NCBI RefSeq assembly: GCF_000974485.1
Contig: NZ_BBOM01000013.1
Location: forward strand, 124,001 to 188,000
DNA from: Streptomyces sp. NBRC 109706
GTDB taxonomy: Bacteria; Actinomycetota; Actinomycetes; Streptomycetales; Streptomycetaceae
DNA length: 64,000 bases
Direction of reading: 5' to 3'
Shown here: piece by piece, positions 15,792 through 24,631 of the stretch
Numbering within the stretch: position 1 is the stretch's first letter
Layout: each line of letters opens with the position of its first letter
Translations under genes and position numbers: made by a program
Notes under the pieces: model-generated
The model's input: only the letters and a program-made list of their open reading frames with translations
Told to the model about the DNA's origin: nothing
Databases searched by the model: none

Positions 15792-16847
15792 ATGCCAGCC
15801 ATATCCGATCGCCGACCGCTCGCCGCGTCTCGGACGACGACCGCGCGCCGGCTGGCCTGGCTCGCCGGCGGTCTCGTCGCGCTGGTGGTGGCGATGCTGC
15901 TGAGCGTGGCGCTCGGCAGCCGTGCCATGAGCCTCGACCAGGTCTGGCAGGCGTTGTTCCACGGTCCCGACCAGCTGACCGGCGCGGACGCCAGCGCCGC
16001 GAAGGTGGTGCGCGAACTGCGGGTGCCGCGCACCATGATCGCGCTGATGGTGGGCGCCGCGCTCGGCATCGCCGGCGCGGTGATGCAGGGGCTCACCCGC
16101 AACCCGATCGCCGAACCGGGCATCCTCGGGGTGAGCCAGGGCGCCTCCGTCGCCGTGGTCCTGGCGATCACCTTCGCCGGTGCGAACACTCTGGACGACT
16201 ACGTCTGGTACGCCTTCGTCGGCGCGGGACTGGCCGCCGTGCTGGTCTACGGGATCGCCAACCAGGGCCGGGGCGGGGCGACTCCGGTGCGGCTGGCGCT
16301 GGCCGGGGCCGCCATCAACGCGCTGTTGGCCTCGGTGATCGCGGGGGTGCTCACCACCCATGGCGCCACCCTGGACCAGTTCAGGTTCTGGCAGGTCGGG
16401 TCGTTGACCGACCGGGACGCGGACATCGTCCTGCGCATAGCGCCGTTCCTGCTGACCGGCCTGGTCTTTGTCGCCGCGGCGGCGCGCGGCCTCGACGCGC
16501 TGGCGCTGGGCGACGACGTGGCCAGGGGCCTGGGCCAGAACGTGGGGGCGGTGCGGATCGTCGGCGGCATCGGCGCCGTGGTGCTCACCGGCGTCGGGGT
16601 GGCGGCGGCCGGTCCGATCGCCTTTGTCGGCCTGGCCGTTCCGCATATCGGCCGCGCCCTGGTGGGCGGCGGGCACCGCTGGCTGCTGCCGATGTCCGCG
16701 CTGCTGGGCGCCGTTGTGCTGCTGGTGTCCGATGTGGTGGGCCGGCTGATCTTCCCGCCGTCCGAGGTGCCGGCCGGGGTGACGACGGCGCTGATCGGGG
16801 TGCCGTTCCTGATCTATCTGGTGCGCCGCTCGGGAGTCAGGGGATGA
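15792..16847 (+). CDS. Ferric-siderophore ABC transporter permease 1 (FecCD family)
   Basis: First of two permeases of an iron-siderophore importer, 351 residues. FecCD features: LRVPRTMIALMVGAALGIAGAVMQGLTRNPIAEP near residue 75-108, GILGVSQGAS after it, and GPIAFVGLAVPHIGR near 275. About nine membrane segments. The ATG follows AGGGA and the iron box; earlier in-frame codons run through the promoter and are not credible. Head of a four-gene operon. Confidence 0.93.
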   Translation: MPAISDRRPLAASRTTTARRLAWLAGGLVALVVAMLLSVALGSRAMSLDQVWQALFHGPDQLTGADASAAKVVRELRVPRTMIALMVGAALGIAGAVMQGLTRNPIAEPGILGVSQGASVAVVLAITFAGANTLDDYVWYAFVGAGLAAVLVYGIANQGRGGATPVRLALAGAAINALLASVIAGVLTTHGATLDQFRFWQVGSLTDRDADIVLRIAPFLLTGLVFVAAAARGLDALALGDDVARGLGQNVGAVRIVGGIGAVVLTGVGVAAAGPIAFVGLAVPHIGRALVGGGHRWLLPMSALLGAVVLLVSDVVGRLIFPPSEVPAGVTTALIGVPFLIYLVRRSGVRG

Positions 16848-16872
16848 GCGCGCTGCGCCTCGGGGGGCGACC

Positions 16873-17955
16873 ATGACCATGACCACCACGCGCTTCGGCC
16901 GGCCGACCGAGCGGCGCGTCCGGCCCACCGGCTATCTGGTGCTGCGCGCCGGACGCGGCTCGCTGCTGCTGCACCGACGGACGTTCGCCGTGGTGACGGT
17001 GCTGGTGCCGGCGCTGCTCGCCGCCGCGCTGGCCAGCCTCTGTCTGGGCGAGTCCAGCGTGCCGCCGGCGGACGCGGTCCGTTCGGTGCTGGGCCTCACC
17101 GACGAGTACGACTTCCTGATCGGCGTGCTGCGGCTGCCCCGGCTCACCGTCGCCCTGCTGGTGGGGGCCGCGCTCGCGGTGGCCGGCGCGCTGATCCAGA
17201 CCGTCGCCCGCAACCCGCTGGCCAGCCCCGACATCATCGGCGTCAGCCATGGCGCGGCGGCGTTCGCGGTCGCCGCGATGACCTTCGGCTGGGCCTCGGC
17301 CTCCGAACTGCCCTACTGGGCCGTCGGCGGCGGGCTGTTGGCGGCCGGTCTGGTCTATCTCTTCGCCTGGCGCCGGGGGCTGCACGCCGCGCGCTTCGTG
17401 CTGGTGGGCATCGGCTTCGCCATCGCGCTGCGCTCCGTCACCCAGCTCTTCCTCACCAAGGGCGACCACACCGTCGCCCAGCAGGCCACCGTCTGGATGA
17501 CGGGCTCCTTCAACGGCCGCGGCTATGCCGAGGCCCAACCGCTCGCCTGGGCACTGCTGTTGCTGCTGCCCGCCGTCTGCTGGGCCGCCCGCGCCCAGCG
17601 GACGGTGACCCTCGACGACGACACCGCGACCGCGCTCGGCGTCCGCCTCAACGCCACCCGCCTCGGGCTGGCCTCCGTCGGCGTGCTGCTGGCCGCGCTG
17701 GCCACCGGCACCGCGGGCCCGGTCGACTTCGTCGCCCTGCTCGCACCGCAGATCGCCCGCCGGCTCACCCGCACCGCACAGATACCGCTGTTGGCCACGG
17801 CGCTGGTCGGCGCGCTGCTGACCGTGCTGGCCGACGTGCTGGCCCGCACGCTCTTCAGCCCGACCGAACTTCCGGCCGGGGTGGTGACGGCGGCCATCGG
17901 CGCGCCCTATCTGCTGTGGCTGATCATCAACAACCGCACCGGAGGACGGGCATGA
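16873..17955 (+). CDS. Ferric-siderophore ABC transporter permease 2 (FecCD family)
   Basis: Partner permease, 360 residues, with the family segments RLPRLTVALLVGAALAVAGALIQ (about 92-115), NPLASPDIIGVSHGAA (about 117-132) and TAGPVDFVALLAPQIARR (about 280-300). An ATG at 16844 that overlaps the previous stop is out of frame and closes at 16875, so translation begins at 16873 after GGGGGGCGACC. The C-terminal codons overlap the ATPase start (ATGA). Confidence 0.92.
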   Translation: MTMTTTRFGRPTERRVRPTGYLVLRAGRGSLLLHRRTFAVVTVLVPALLAAALASLCLGESSVPPADAVRSVLGLTDEYDFLIGVLRLPRLTVALLVGAALAVAGALIQTVARNPLASPDIIGVSHGAAAFAVAAMTFGWASASELPYWAVGGGLLAAGLVYLFAWRRGLHAARFVLVGIGFAIALRSVTQLFLTKGDHTVAQQATVWMTGSFNGRGYAEAQPLAWALLLLLPAVCWAARAQRTVTLDDDTATALGVRLNATRLGLASVGVLLAALATGTAGPVDFVALLAPQIARRLTRTAQIPLLATALVGALLTVLADVLARTLFSPTELPAGVVTAAIGAPYLLWLIINNRTGGRA

Positions 17956-18806
17956 CCCCCCTTTCCACCTCGTCCCCATCGGCCCCCACCCCCACGCCAG
18001 GGCGGCTGGCCGCCAGGGGGCTCACCCTCGGCTATGACACGGCGCGGCCGGTCGTCGACGAACTGGACCTGGACATCCCCGACGGCCAGGTCACCGTGAT
18101 CGTCGGCCCCAACGCCTGCGGCAAGTCCACCACGCTGCGCGCCCTGGGCCGGCTCCTCAAACCCCGTGCCGGGACGGTGCTGTTGGACGGCGAGGAGCTG
18201 TCCAAGCTGCCCACCCGGGAGATCGCGCAGGCGCTCGGGCTGCTCCCGCAGAGCCCCGTCGCCCCCGAGGCGATCACCGTCGCCGATCTGGTCTCCCGGG
18301 GCCGGCAGCCGCACCAGCGCTGGTGGCAGCAGTGGTCGGAGGCGGACGAGACCGCCGTGGCCGAGGCCATGGCGCGCACCGACGTCACGGAGCTGGCCGA
18401 CCGCGCGGTCGACGAACTCTCCGGCGGGCAGCGGCAACGCGTCTGGATCGCGATGGCGCTGGCCCAGCGCACCGACCTGATGCTGCTCGACGAACCCACC
18501 ACCTATCTGGACATCGCGCACCAGGTGGAAGTCCTCAACCTGATCCGCCAACTGGCCACCGAAACCCCCGACAGCCCGGCCAGGACGGTCGTCACCGTGC
18601 TCCACGACCTCAACCAGGCCGCCCGTTACGCCGACCATCTGGTCGCGATGAAGGACGGCCGGATCGAGGCCAGCGGCCACCCCGACGACATCGTCACCGC
18701 CGACCTGGTGTGGGACGTCTTCGGCCTGGCGGCCGTCGTCATCCCCGACCCGGTCACCGGCTCGCCCCTGGTGGTCCCGGAGGCCCCCACCACCGACAGC
18801 CCGTAA
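17952..18806 (+). CDS. Ferric-siderophore ABC transporter ATP-binding protein
   Basis: A 284-residue FecE/FepC-type ATPase. Walker A VGPNACGKST (about 54-63), the Q-loop in LGLLPQSP (about 98), signature LSGGQRQR (about 155), Walker B MLLDEPTTYLD (about 178) and the switch His in TVLHDLNQ (about 218). The ATG at 17952 overlaps the permease stop; GGAGGACGGGC precedes it. A Ser/Pro-rich N-terminus (residues 3-17) is not part of the domain. Confidence 0.94.
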   Translation: MTPLSTSSPSAPTPTPGRLAARGLTLGYDTARPVVDELDLDIPDGQVTVIVGPNACGKSTTLRALGRLLKPRAGTVLLDGEELSKLPTREIAQALGLLPQSPVAPEAITVADLVSRGRQPHQRWWQQWSEADETAVAEAMARTDVTELADRAVDELSGGQRQRVWIAMALAQRTDLMLLDEPTTYLDIAHQVEVLNLIRQLATETPDSPARTVVTVLHDLNQAARYADHLVAMKDGRIEASGHPDDIVTADLVWDVFGLAAVVIPDPVTGSPLVVPEAPTTDSP

Positions 18807-18829
18807 CCCGCCAGAAAGGCACACCCGTT

Positions 18830-19798
18830 ATGAACCGCCGCATCACCGCCACCGCGCTGGCCCTGGCCTGCGCCGTCGCTCTCGCCGCGTGCGGAAGCGA
18901 CTCCGACGACTCGGACTCGTCCGACTCGGGCAACGGCTCCGGCGACGGGGCCACCAGAACCGTCGAGACGGCGATGGGCCCGGTCGAGGTGCCGGAGAAC
19001 CCGCAGCGCGTCGTGGTGCTCGACACCGCCGAGCTGGACACCGTGATCACCCTCGGGGTGGTCCCGGTCGGCGCCGTCCAGGCCGACGCCACCCAGGAGT
19101 TCCTCGACTACCTGCCGGCGGACCAGCTGGCCGATATCGAGGTGGTCGGCAACATCGCCGCGCCCAACCTGGAGACCATCGACCGGCTGGACCCCGATCT
19201 GATCATCGGCAGCAAGGTCCGCGACGAGGAACGCTACGACGAACTCTCCGCCATCGCGCCCACGGTCTTCTCGGAGACGGTCGGCGCGCCCTGGAAGGAG
19301 AACTTCCTGATGCACGCCGAGGCGCTGGGCAAGTCGGACGAGGCCGAGGAGGTCGTCGCCGCCTACGAGGCGCACGCGGCGGAGGTCACGGAGGCGCTGG
19401 GCGGCGCCGAGGCGGCGGCCGACATCGAGGTCACCATGCTGCGGTTCATCGAGGGCGGCAACACCCGGCTCTACGGCCGCGACAACTACATCGGCAGCAT
19501 CCTCACCGACATCGGCGTCGGCCGCCCGGCCATCACCGACGAGGCCACCGACGGCTTCGCCGTGGAGATCAGCCCCGAACAGATCGACCAGGCCGACGCC
19601 GACGTCATCTACTACGCCTCCTACGGCGACCCCGAAGCCTCCGGCGAACAGGGCGCGGTCGGCGGCCCCCTCTGGGAGGACCTGACCGCCGTCCAGGAAG
19701 ACCGCGCCTTCCCCGTCAACGACCAACTCTGGTACCTCGGCATCGGCTACACCGCCGCCCACCAGATCCTGGACGAGATCACCGAGACCCTCACATAG
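18830..19798 (+). CDS. Siderophore-binding lipoprotein (FecB/FepB type)
   Basis: Outer-face substrate receptor of the importer, 322 residues. Lipobox LAAC with Cys21, then an Asp/Ser-rich linker and a class III binding-protein fold: PQRVVVLDTAELDTVITLG, NLETIDRLDPDLIIG, and the long-helix region. Typically binds hydroxamate or catecholate siderophores. AGAAAGG precedes the start by about ten bases. Last gene of the operon; its stop overlaps the converging DUF1330 gene by eight bases. Confidence 0.92.
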   Translation: MNRRITATALALACAVALAACGSDSDDSDSSDSGNGSGDGATRTVETAMGPVEVPENPQRVVVLDTAELDTVITLGVVPVGAVQADATQEFLDYLPADQLADIEVVGNIAAPNLETIDRLDPDLIIGSKVRDEERYDELSAIAPTVFSETVGAPWKENFLMHAEALGKSDEAEEVVAAYEAHAAEVTEALGGAEAAADIEVTMLRFIEGGNTRLYGRDNYIGSILTDIGVGRPAITDEATDGFAVEISPEQIDQADADVIYYASYGDPEASGEQGAVGGPLWEDLTAVQEDRAFPVNDQLWYLGIGYTAAHQILDEITETLT

Positions 19799-20201
19799 CC
19801 GGCATCCCGGCTGCGTCCCGCGACGCCGGGCCCCCAGGGGGCCCGGCTGGGGCGCCCTGGTTCGGGAGCGGCCGCGAGAGCTTGTCGATGGCGCGATGGC
19901 CGTCGGGTACCCCCTCGACCAGTGCGACCATCGAGGTCGAGTGCTCGGTGCGGAGCGGCAGGATCGCCTGGTAGGCCGGCGACCCGTACCACTCCTGAGC
20001 CCTGGCCAGATCAGGGAATTCCAGGATCACGATGTCGCCGTCCCAGGTTCCCTCATGCCCGATGAGCTGCCCGCCGTGCACGAGGTAGCGGCCGCCGTAC
20101 GGCGCCATCGTGGCCTCGATCCGCCTGATGTACTCCGCGATCTCCGGGCCGACCTCGGCATCCTTCAGGTAGCCGATCGCATATGCGCGCGGCGCCCTCA
20201 T
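19791..20201 (-). CDS. DUF1330 domain-containing protein
   Basis: A 136-residue protein with a ferredoxin-like dimeric alpha-beta fold. Conserved DUF1330 segments are AYAIGYLKDAEVGPEIAEYI, GGRYLVHGGQLIGHEG and VILEFPDLARAQEWYGSPAYQ. The C-terminal 25 residues are Pro/Gly/Ala-rich and lie outside the domain. The start codon overlaps the stop of the SnoaL-like gene (ATGA), so both are made from one transcript. Function of DUF1330 proteins is not established. Confidence 0.87.
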   Translation of the reverse strand: MRAPRAYAIGYLKDAEVGPEIAEYIRRIEATMAPYGGRYLVHGGQLIGHEGTWDGDIVILEFPDLARAQEWYGSPAYQAILPLRTEHSTSMVALVEGVPDGHRAIDKLSRPLPNQGAPAGPPGGPASRDAAGMPAM

Positions 20202-20548
20202 GCCGGCACCTTGTCCAGGAAACCGTGCACGTCCTGGATCCGGCCCGACTCGTCCAGCACCAGGACGTCGAATCCGATCACCAGCGGCTCGGCTTGCTCC
20301 GGGCCCAGGCCCCAGCGGAAACGCACCTGGCGATGGTGGGCGTCGACCTCACCGACCTGGGTGAACACGAACCCGGGGAACTGCGCCTGGACCGCCTCGA
20401 CGACCGCCGTGATCCCCTCGTGGCCGGAGACCTCGGCCATCGGATCGGTGTAGTTCGCCGTGGGCGACCAATGCTCGGAGAGCAAGGCGGCCCGCTCGTC
20501 GCCGGTCGCGTTCCAGGTGGCCAGGTACTGCTGAACGACAGCGTTCAT
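20198..20548 (-). CDS. SnoaL-like / NTF2-fold protein
   Basis: A 116-residue NTF2-fold protein (VVQQYLATWNATG, ANYTDPMAEVSGHEGI, VRFRWGLG, IGFDVLVLDESGRIQDV). The fold serves as isomerase, cyclase or ligand-binding scaffold; the active site is not recognisable enough to assign one. The ATG at 20548 has GGGAGAG upstream; a TTG two codons earlier is less likely. Divergent from a MmyB-type regulator with an inverted repeat between, a layout typical of a regulator and its target operon. Confidence 0.84.
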   Translation of the reverse strand: MNAVVQQYLATWNATGDERAALLSEHWSPTANYTDPMAEVSGHEGITAVVEAVQAQFPGFVFTQVGEVDAHHRQVRFRWGLGPEQAEPLVIGFDVLVLDESGRIQDVHGFLDKVPA

Positions 20549-20618
20549 GATCAATTCTCTCCCGTTCGTTTCGATCGGCTGATGTCCGACATCCTGGCCC
20601 GGTCCCGGTGGGCAGGGC

Positions 20619-20639
20619 CATGACCTCCCAGGTCATGGG
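20619..20639. promoter_or_regulatory. Candidate operator, 9-3-9 inverted repeat
   Basis: CCATGACCT and AGGTCATGG separated by CCC form a perfect inverted repeat midway between the divergent SnoaL-like and MmyB-type genes. It is the natural candidate site for that regulator. Confidence 0.6.
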
Positions 20640-20663
20640 CACCGGACATGGCCCCTTAGGCTC

Positions 20664-21449
20664 ATGGGCATGAGCGTTGTAGCCGAAGCCCCGCCGGTCG
20701 GTGCGCTGTTGCGGACCTGGCGTGAACGACGCCGCTTCAGCCAGCAGGAGTTGTCCAACCGATCACGGGTCTCCACCCGGCACCTCAGCCGGGTGGAGAC
20801 CGGCAAGGCGCACCCGACGCCGGAGATGCTCATGCGTCTCTCCGACAACCTGGATGTGCCGCTGCGGGAACGCAACCGGCTCCTGTTGGCCGCCGGCTAC
20901 GCGCCGCGCTATCAGGATCACCGATGGGACGACGCGTCGATCGCGGTGGTGATGGACGGTCTGCGCCGGCTCCTCGACGCCCACCTGCCGTACCCCGCAC
21001 TGCTGTTGGACGATCACTGGGACATCGTCGACGCCAACGCTGCCGTTGATCAGCTGCTGACCGGTTGCGCGCCGGAGTTGCTGGAGCCGCCGATCAACGT
21101 GGTCCGGGTCTGCCTCCATCCGGACGGGCTGGCCCGCCGGATCGGCAATCTCGCGGAGTGGGGCGGCCACCTGCTGCAACAGGTGAGTCACCGTGCCGAG
21201 CGCACCCATGATCAGCGTCACCACGAGCTTGCCGAGGAGATCGCCGGATACCTCGGCAAACCCGATGCCTCCACCCCCCGCACGGGGCCGGTGATCACCC
21301 TGGAGATCGACGTCGACGGCACCCCGCTCCGATTCTTCAGCACCTCCGCCACCCTCAGCACCGCCACCGATGCCGCCTTGGAAGGGCTGCATCTGGAGAC
21401 GTTCCTGCCGGCCGACGACGAGACCCGACGCCGGTTCAACCAGCGGTAG
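20664..21449 (+). CDS. XRE-family regulator with MmyB-like ligand-binding domain
   Basis: A 261-residue regulator. Residues about 14-70 are an XRE helix-turn-helix (LRTWRERRRFSQQELSNRS, STRHLSRVETGKAHPTPEM). Residues about 100-255 match the MmyB-like ligand-binding fold (DAHLPYPALLLDDHWDIVDAN, then LRFFSTSATLSTATDAAL), which in crystallised members binds a fatty acid. Starts ATG 20664 or ATG 20670. MmyB-type regulators usually control an adjacent divergent oxidoreductase or SnoaL operon, as here. Confidence 0.9.
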   Translation: MGMSVVAEAPPVGALLRTWRERRRFSQQELSNRSRVSTRHLSRVETGKAHPTPEMLMRLSDNLDVPLRERNRLLLAAGYAPRYQDHRWDDASIAVVMDGLRRLLDAHLPYPALLLDDHWDIVDANAAVDQLLTGCAPELLEPPINVVRVCLHPDGLARRIGNLAEWGGHLLQQVSHRAERTHDQRHHELAEEIAGYLGKPDASTPRTGPVITLEIDVDGTPLRFFSTSATLSTATDAALEGLHLETFLPADDETRRRFNQR

Positions 21450-21532
21450 ACCAGGCCGGAAGCGCCCCGCCGCGTCCGCGTCCGCGTCCGCGCGAAAGCG
21501 GGCTTGTCTCAGGGGAGAACCCCGCCGGGGCG

Positions 21533-22312
21533 TCAGCCGAAGCGGCCGGAGACGTAGTCCTCCGTCGCCTTGTTGGTGGGGGAGGAGAAGATCTTGGTGG
21601 TCTCGTCCATCTCGACGAGGCCGCCCGGTTCGCCGATGGAGCGGAGGTTGAAGAAGCCGGTGACGTCGCTGACCCGCGCGGCCTGCTGCATGTTGTGGGT
21701 CACGATCACGATCGTGTAGTCCTTCTTCAGCTCCAGCATCAGGTCCTCGATGGCCTGGGTGGAGATCGGGTCGAGCGCCGAGCAGGGCTCGTCCATCAGG
21801 AGGATGTCGGGGGAGACCGCAATGGCGCGGGCTATGCAGAGCCGCTGCTGCTGGCCGCCGGAGAGTCCCGATCCCGGCCGCTTGAGGCGGTCCTTGACCT
21901 CGTCCCAGAGGTTGGCGGAGCGCAGCGACCGTTCCACCAGCGCGTCCATGTCGGCCCGCTTCATCCGCTTGTTGTTGAGCCGCACGCCGGCCACCACGTT
22001 GTCGTAGATCGACATCGTCGGGAACGGGTTCGGCCGTTGGAAGACCATGCCGATGTGGCGGCGGACGGCCACCGGGTCGATATGGGGGGCGTAGAGGTCC
22101 GTGCCGTCCATCTCGACGGTGCCGACCGCCCGCGCCTTGGGCACCAGTTCGTGCATCCGGTTGAGGGTGCGCAGGAAGGTGGACTTGCCGCAGCCGGAGG
22201 GGCCTATCAGGGCGGTGACGGAGCGCGGCTCGATGGTCATGGAGACGCCCTGCACGGCGAGGAACTTGTCGTAGTAGATGTCGAGGCCCTTGACCTCGAT
22301 GCGCTTGGCCAC
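21533..22312 (-). CDS. pstB: Phosphate ABC transporter ATP-binding protein
   Basis: Energises high-affinity phosphate import, 259 residues. PstB features: IGPSGCGKSTFLRTLNRM Walker A, FQRPNPFPTMSIYDNV, LSGGQQQRLCIARA, LLMDEPCSALDP, and the PstB-specific tail (TGFFNLRSIGEPG). GTG start. Last gene of pstSCAB, converging with the MmyB-type regulator gene; no phoU gene is adjacent. Between the two stops a CGCGTC hexamer repeats at 21474-21494. Confidence 0.97.
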   Translation of the reverse strand: MAKRIEVKGLDIYYDKFLAVQGVSMTIEPRSVTALIGPSGCGKSTFLRTLNRMHELVPKARAVGTVEMDGTDLYAPHIDPVAVRRHIGMVFQRPNPFPTMSIYDNVVAGVRLNNKRMKRADMDALVERSLRSANLWDEVKDRLKRPGSGLSGGQQQRLCIARAIAVSPDILLMDEPCSALDPISTQAIEDLMLELKKDYTIVIVTHNMQQAARVSDVTGFFNLRSIGEPGGLVEMDETTKIFSSPTNKATEDYVSGRFG

Positions 22313-22351
22313 AGTGCTTCGCTTCCTTCGGAGGTTCGCGGACGGCGCCGG

Positions 22352-23449
22352 TCAGGCGCGGGTCTTGGGGGCGAACAGGCGGGAGATCAGGCGCGCCAGC
22401 AGGTTGAGCGCCATCACGATGAGGATCAGCGTGAACGCCGCCGCCCACGCCCGGTCCAGGAACGGCTCCGGCGGGATGCCAGGGGTCGCGTACTGGTAGT
22501 AGGAGAAGACCGAGAGGGTCGCCATGCGGTCGTCGAAGGGGTTGAAGTTGTCGCTGTTGGTGATGCCGACGGTGACCAGCAGCGGCGCGGTCTCGCCGAT
22601 GACGCGGGCGACGGCCAGGGTGACGCCGGTCGCGATGCCGGCCAGCGCGGTGGGCAGCACCACCTTGACGACGGTGCGCCACTTGGGGACGGCCAGCGCC
22701 ATCGACGCCTCGCGCAGCTCGTTGGGCACCAGCTTCAGCATCTCCTCGGTGGAGCGCACCACCACCGGGATCATCAGCACGCTGAGCGCGACCGAGCCCA
22801 TGATGCCCATCCGCACGCCGGCGCCGAAGAACAGCTCGAAGAGGGCGTAGGCGAAGAGACCGGCCACGATGGACGGGATGCCGGTCATCACGTCGACGAA
22901 GAACGTGATCCAGCGGGCCAGCGCGCCGCGCCCGTACTCGACGAGGTAGATCGCGGTCAGCATGCCGATCGGCACGGAGATCAGCGCGGCGAGTCCGGTG
23001 ACGATGAGGGTGCCCATCAGGGCGTGGTGCACTCCGCCGCCCTCGCCGACGACGCCGCGCATCGAGTTGTTGAAGAACTCGGCGTCGAAGCGGGCGAAGC
23101 CCTTGGAGAGGACGGTGGTGATCACCGAGATCAGCGGCAGCAGGGCGACCAGGAACGCGCTGGTCACCACGGCGGTGACCAGCCGGTCCCTGGCCTTGCG
23201 CGGGCCCTCGACGCTCCGCGACCAGCCGTAGACGGTGGCGGAGTAGCCGATGGCGGCGAGCAGTCCGCTGAACGCCGGGTTCCAGTCGGCGAGCAGATAC
23301 AGCGCGACGCCCAGCAGCACCCAGCCGGCCAGCACCGCCGGTGCGCCCCGGCGGGGCAGCGAGCCCTGGGCGAGCGCGGGGCGTTCGGGTATGACGGGGG
23401 GCGGTCCGGCGTCGGGCGCCGTCTCGGGGGTGGTCTTCGACGTGTTCAT
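22352..23449 (-). CDS. pstA: Phosphate ABC transporter permease PstA
   Basis: Membrane permease of the phosphate importer, 365 residues, longer than the enterobacterial protein because of a proline-rich N-terminus (residues 1-35) and two additional N-terminal helices. The permease core has GTLIVTGLAALISVPIGMLTAIYLVEY, FFVDVMTGIPSIVAGLFAY and the EAA loop NELREASMALAVPKWRTV. The ATG shares one base with the pstC stop (TGATG). Confidence 0.96.
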   Translation of the reverse strand: MNTSKTTPETAPDAGPPPVIPERPALAQGSLPRRGAPAVLAGWVLLGVALYLLADWNPAFSGLLAAIGYSATVYGWSRSVEGPRKARDRLVTAVVTSAFLVALLPLISVITTVLSKGFARFDAEFFNNSMRGVVGEGGGVHHALMGTLIVTGLAALISVPIGMLTAIYLVEYGRGALARWITFFVDVMTGIPSIVAGLFAYALFELFFGAGVRMGIMGSVALSVLMIPVVVRSTEEMLKLVPNELREASMALAVPKWRTVVKVVLPTALAGIATGVTLAVARVIGETAPLLVTVGITNSDNFNPFDDRMATLSVFSYYQYATPGIPPEPFLDRAWAAAFTLILIVMALNLLARLISRLFAPKTRA

Positions 23450-24468
23450 CAGTTGGCTCCCGAGAAGTCACGCCGCCGGTTGATCACCGCGCGGGCGGCC
23501 ATGTTGACCAGCAGGGTGACGGCGAAGAGGACGAGGCCCGAGGCGATCAGCACGTTGATGTCCAGACCCGAGGACTCGGGGAAGGCCAGCGCGATATTGG
23601 CCGCGATGGTGGACGGGTTGCCGCTGCTGATCAGATTGAACGTGACGCCGCCCGAGGTGGAGAGGACGATCGCGACGGCCATCGTCTCGCCGAGGGCGCG
23701 GCCCAGGCCGAGCATGGAGCCGCCGATGATGCTCGAACGGCCGAACGGCAGCACGGCCATCCGGATCATTTCCCAGCGGGTGGCGCCCAGCGCCAGCGAC
23801 GCCTCCTCGTGCAGCCGGGGCGTCTGGAGGAACGCCTCCCTGATCACGGCGGTGGTGATCGGCAGGATCATCACGGCCAGCACGATCGAGGCGACCAGCA
23901 TGGTGCGGCCGGTGGCCGAGGCGGGGCCGGCGAAGAGCGGGATGAAGCCGAGGTTCTCCTCCAGCCACCTGGTGGGTTCCACGGTGAGCGGGGCCAGTTC
24001 GGCGATGCCCCAGAGGCCGAAGATGATGCTGGGCACGGCGGCCAGCAGGTCGATCACATAGCCGAGCGCCGAGGCCAGCCGGCGGGGCGCGTAGTGGCTG
24101 ATGAAGAGCGCGATGGCGACGGCCAGGGGCGCGGCGATCAGCAGCGCGATCAGCGCGGCGAGCAGCGTGCCGAAGAGCAGCGGCCAGATGTAGAGGACGA
24201 TGCCGTCGCCGCCCGACACCTCGTCCGCGTCGGCCCACAGCACCGGCCACGACTCGACCAGCAGGAACGCCGCGACGCCGGCGAGGATGACCAGGATCAA
24301 CACCCCGGCGCCGGCGGCCGAGGTGGAGAACAGCCGGTCACCCAGCCGGCTGTCCCGCTGGCTGGAAAGCTCGCCCGCCAGCCCGCCGACCGGCTCGCCG
24401 GAGGGCTCGTTCCGGGACGGCGGTGGGGGCTCGTGCTCTGGGGGTGACAGCTCGGTGCTCGAAGACAC
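23449..24468 (-). CDS. pstC: Phosphate ABC transporter permease PstC
   Basis: Partner permease, 339 residues. N-terminal cytoplasmic tail of about 45 residues, then AAGAGVLILVILAGVAAFLLV as first helix, the periplasmic loop, PLLFGTLLAALIALLIAAPLAVAIALF, DLLAAVPSIIFGLWG and the EAA loop HEEASLALGATRWEMI. The GTG at 24468 has AAAGGGA upstream. Separated from pstS by 163 bases holding a strong inverted repeat. Confidence 0.96.
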   Translation of the reverse strand: MSSSTELSPPEHEPPPPSRNEPSGEPVGGLAGELSSQRDSRLGDRLFSTSAAGAGVLILVILAGVAAFLLVESWPVLWADADEVSGGDGIVLYIWPLLFGTLLAALIALLIAAPLAVAIALFISHYAPRRLASALGYVIDLLAAVPSIIFGLWGIAELAPLTVEPTRWLEENLGFIPLFAGPASATGRTMLVASIVLAVMILPITTAVIREAFLQTPRLHEEASLALGATRWEMIRMAVLPFGRSSIIGGSMLGLGRALGETMAVAIVLSTSGGVTFNLISSGNPSTIAANIALAFPESSGLDINVLIASGLVLFAVTLLVNMAARAVINRRRDFSGAN

Positions 24469-24584
24469 TCTTCGGTCCCTTTCTCGGGCTGGTAGCCGAA
24501 GGAGCGGCGGCCCAGGCCGTGTCCGCAGAGTCGCGTCGTGGGTCTTGGCGGGACTCTCCGGGCACGTCCAGGGGCCGGCCTGGG

Positions 24585-24616
24585 CCGGGCGGTCGCGGTG
24601 TGGGGCGACCGCCCGG
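24585..24616 (-). promoter_or_regulatory. Inverted repeat between pstS and pstC
   Basis: Arms CCGGGCGGTCG (24585-24595) and CGACCGCCCGG (24606-24616) form an 11-base-pair stem with a ten-base loop, 16 bases after the pstS stop. No T tract follows. It is placed to stabilise or attenuate the pstS mRNA so that the binding protein exceeds pstCAB. Confidence 0.65.
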
Positions 24617-24631
24617 AACCTGGGTGTGGAC

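Noticed and set aside
20198..20548. Antibiotic-polyketide cyclase role for the SnoaL-like gene
   Set aside because: No polyketide genes nearby and the fold is widely used.
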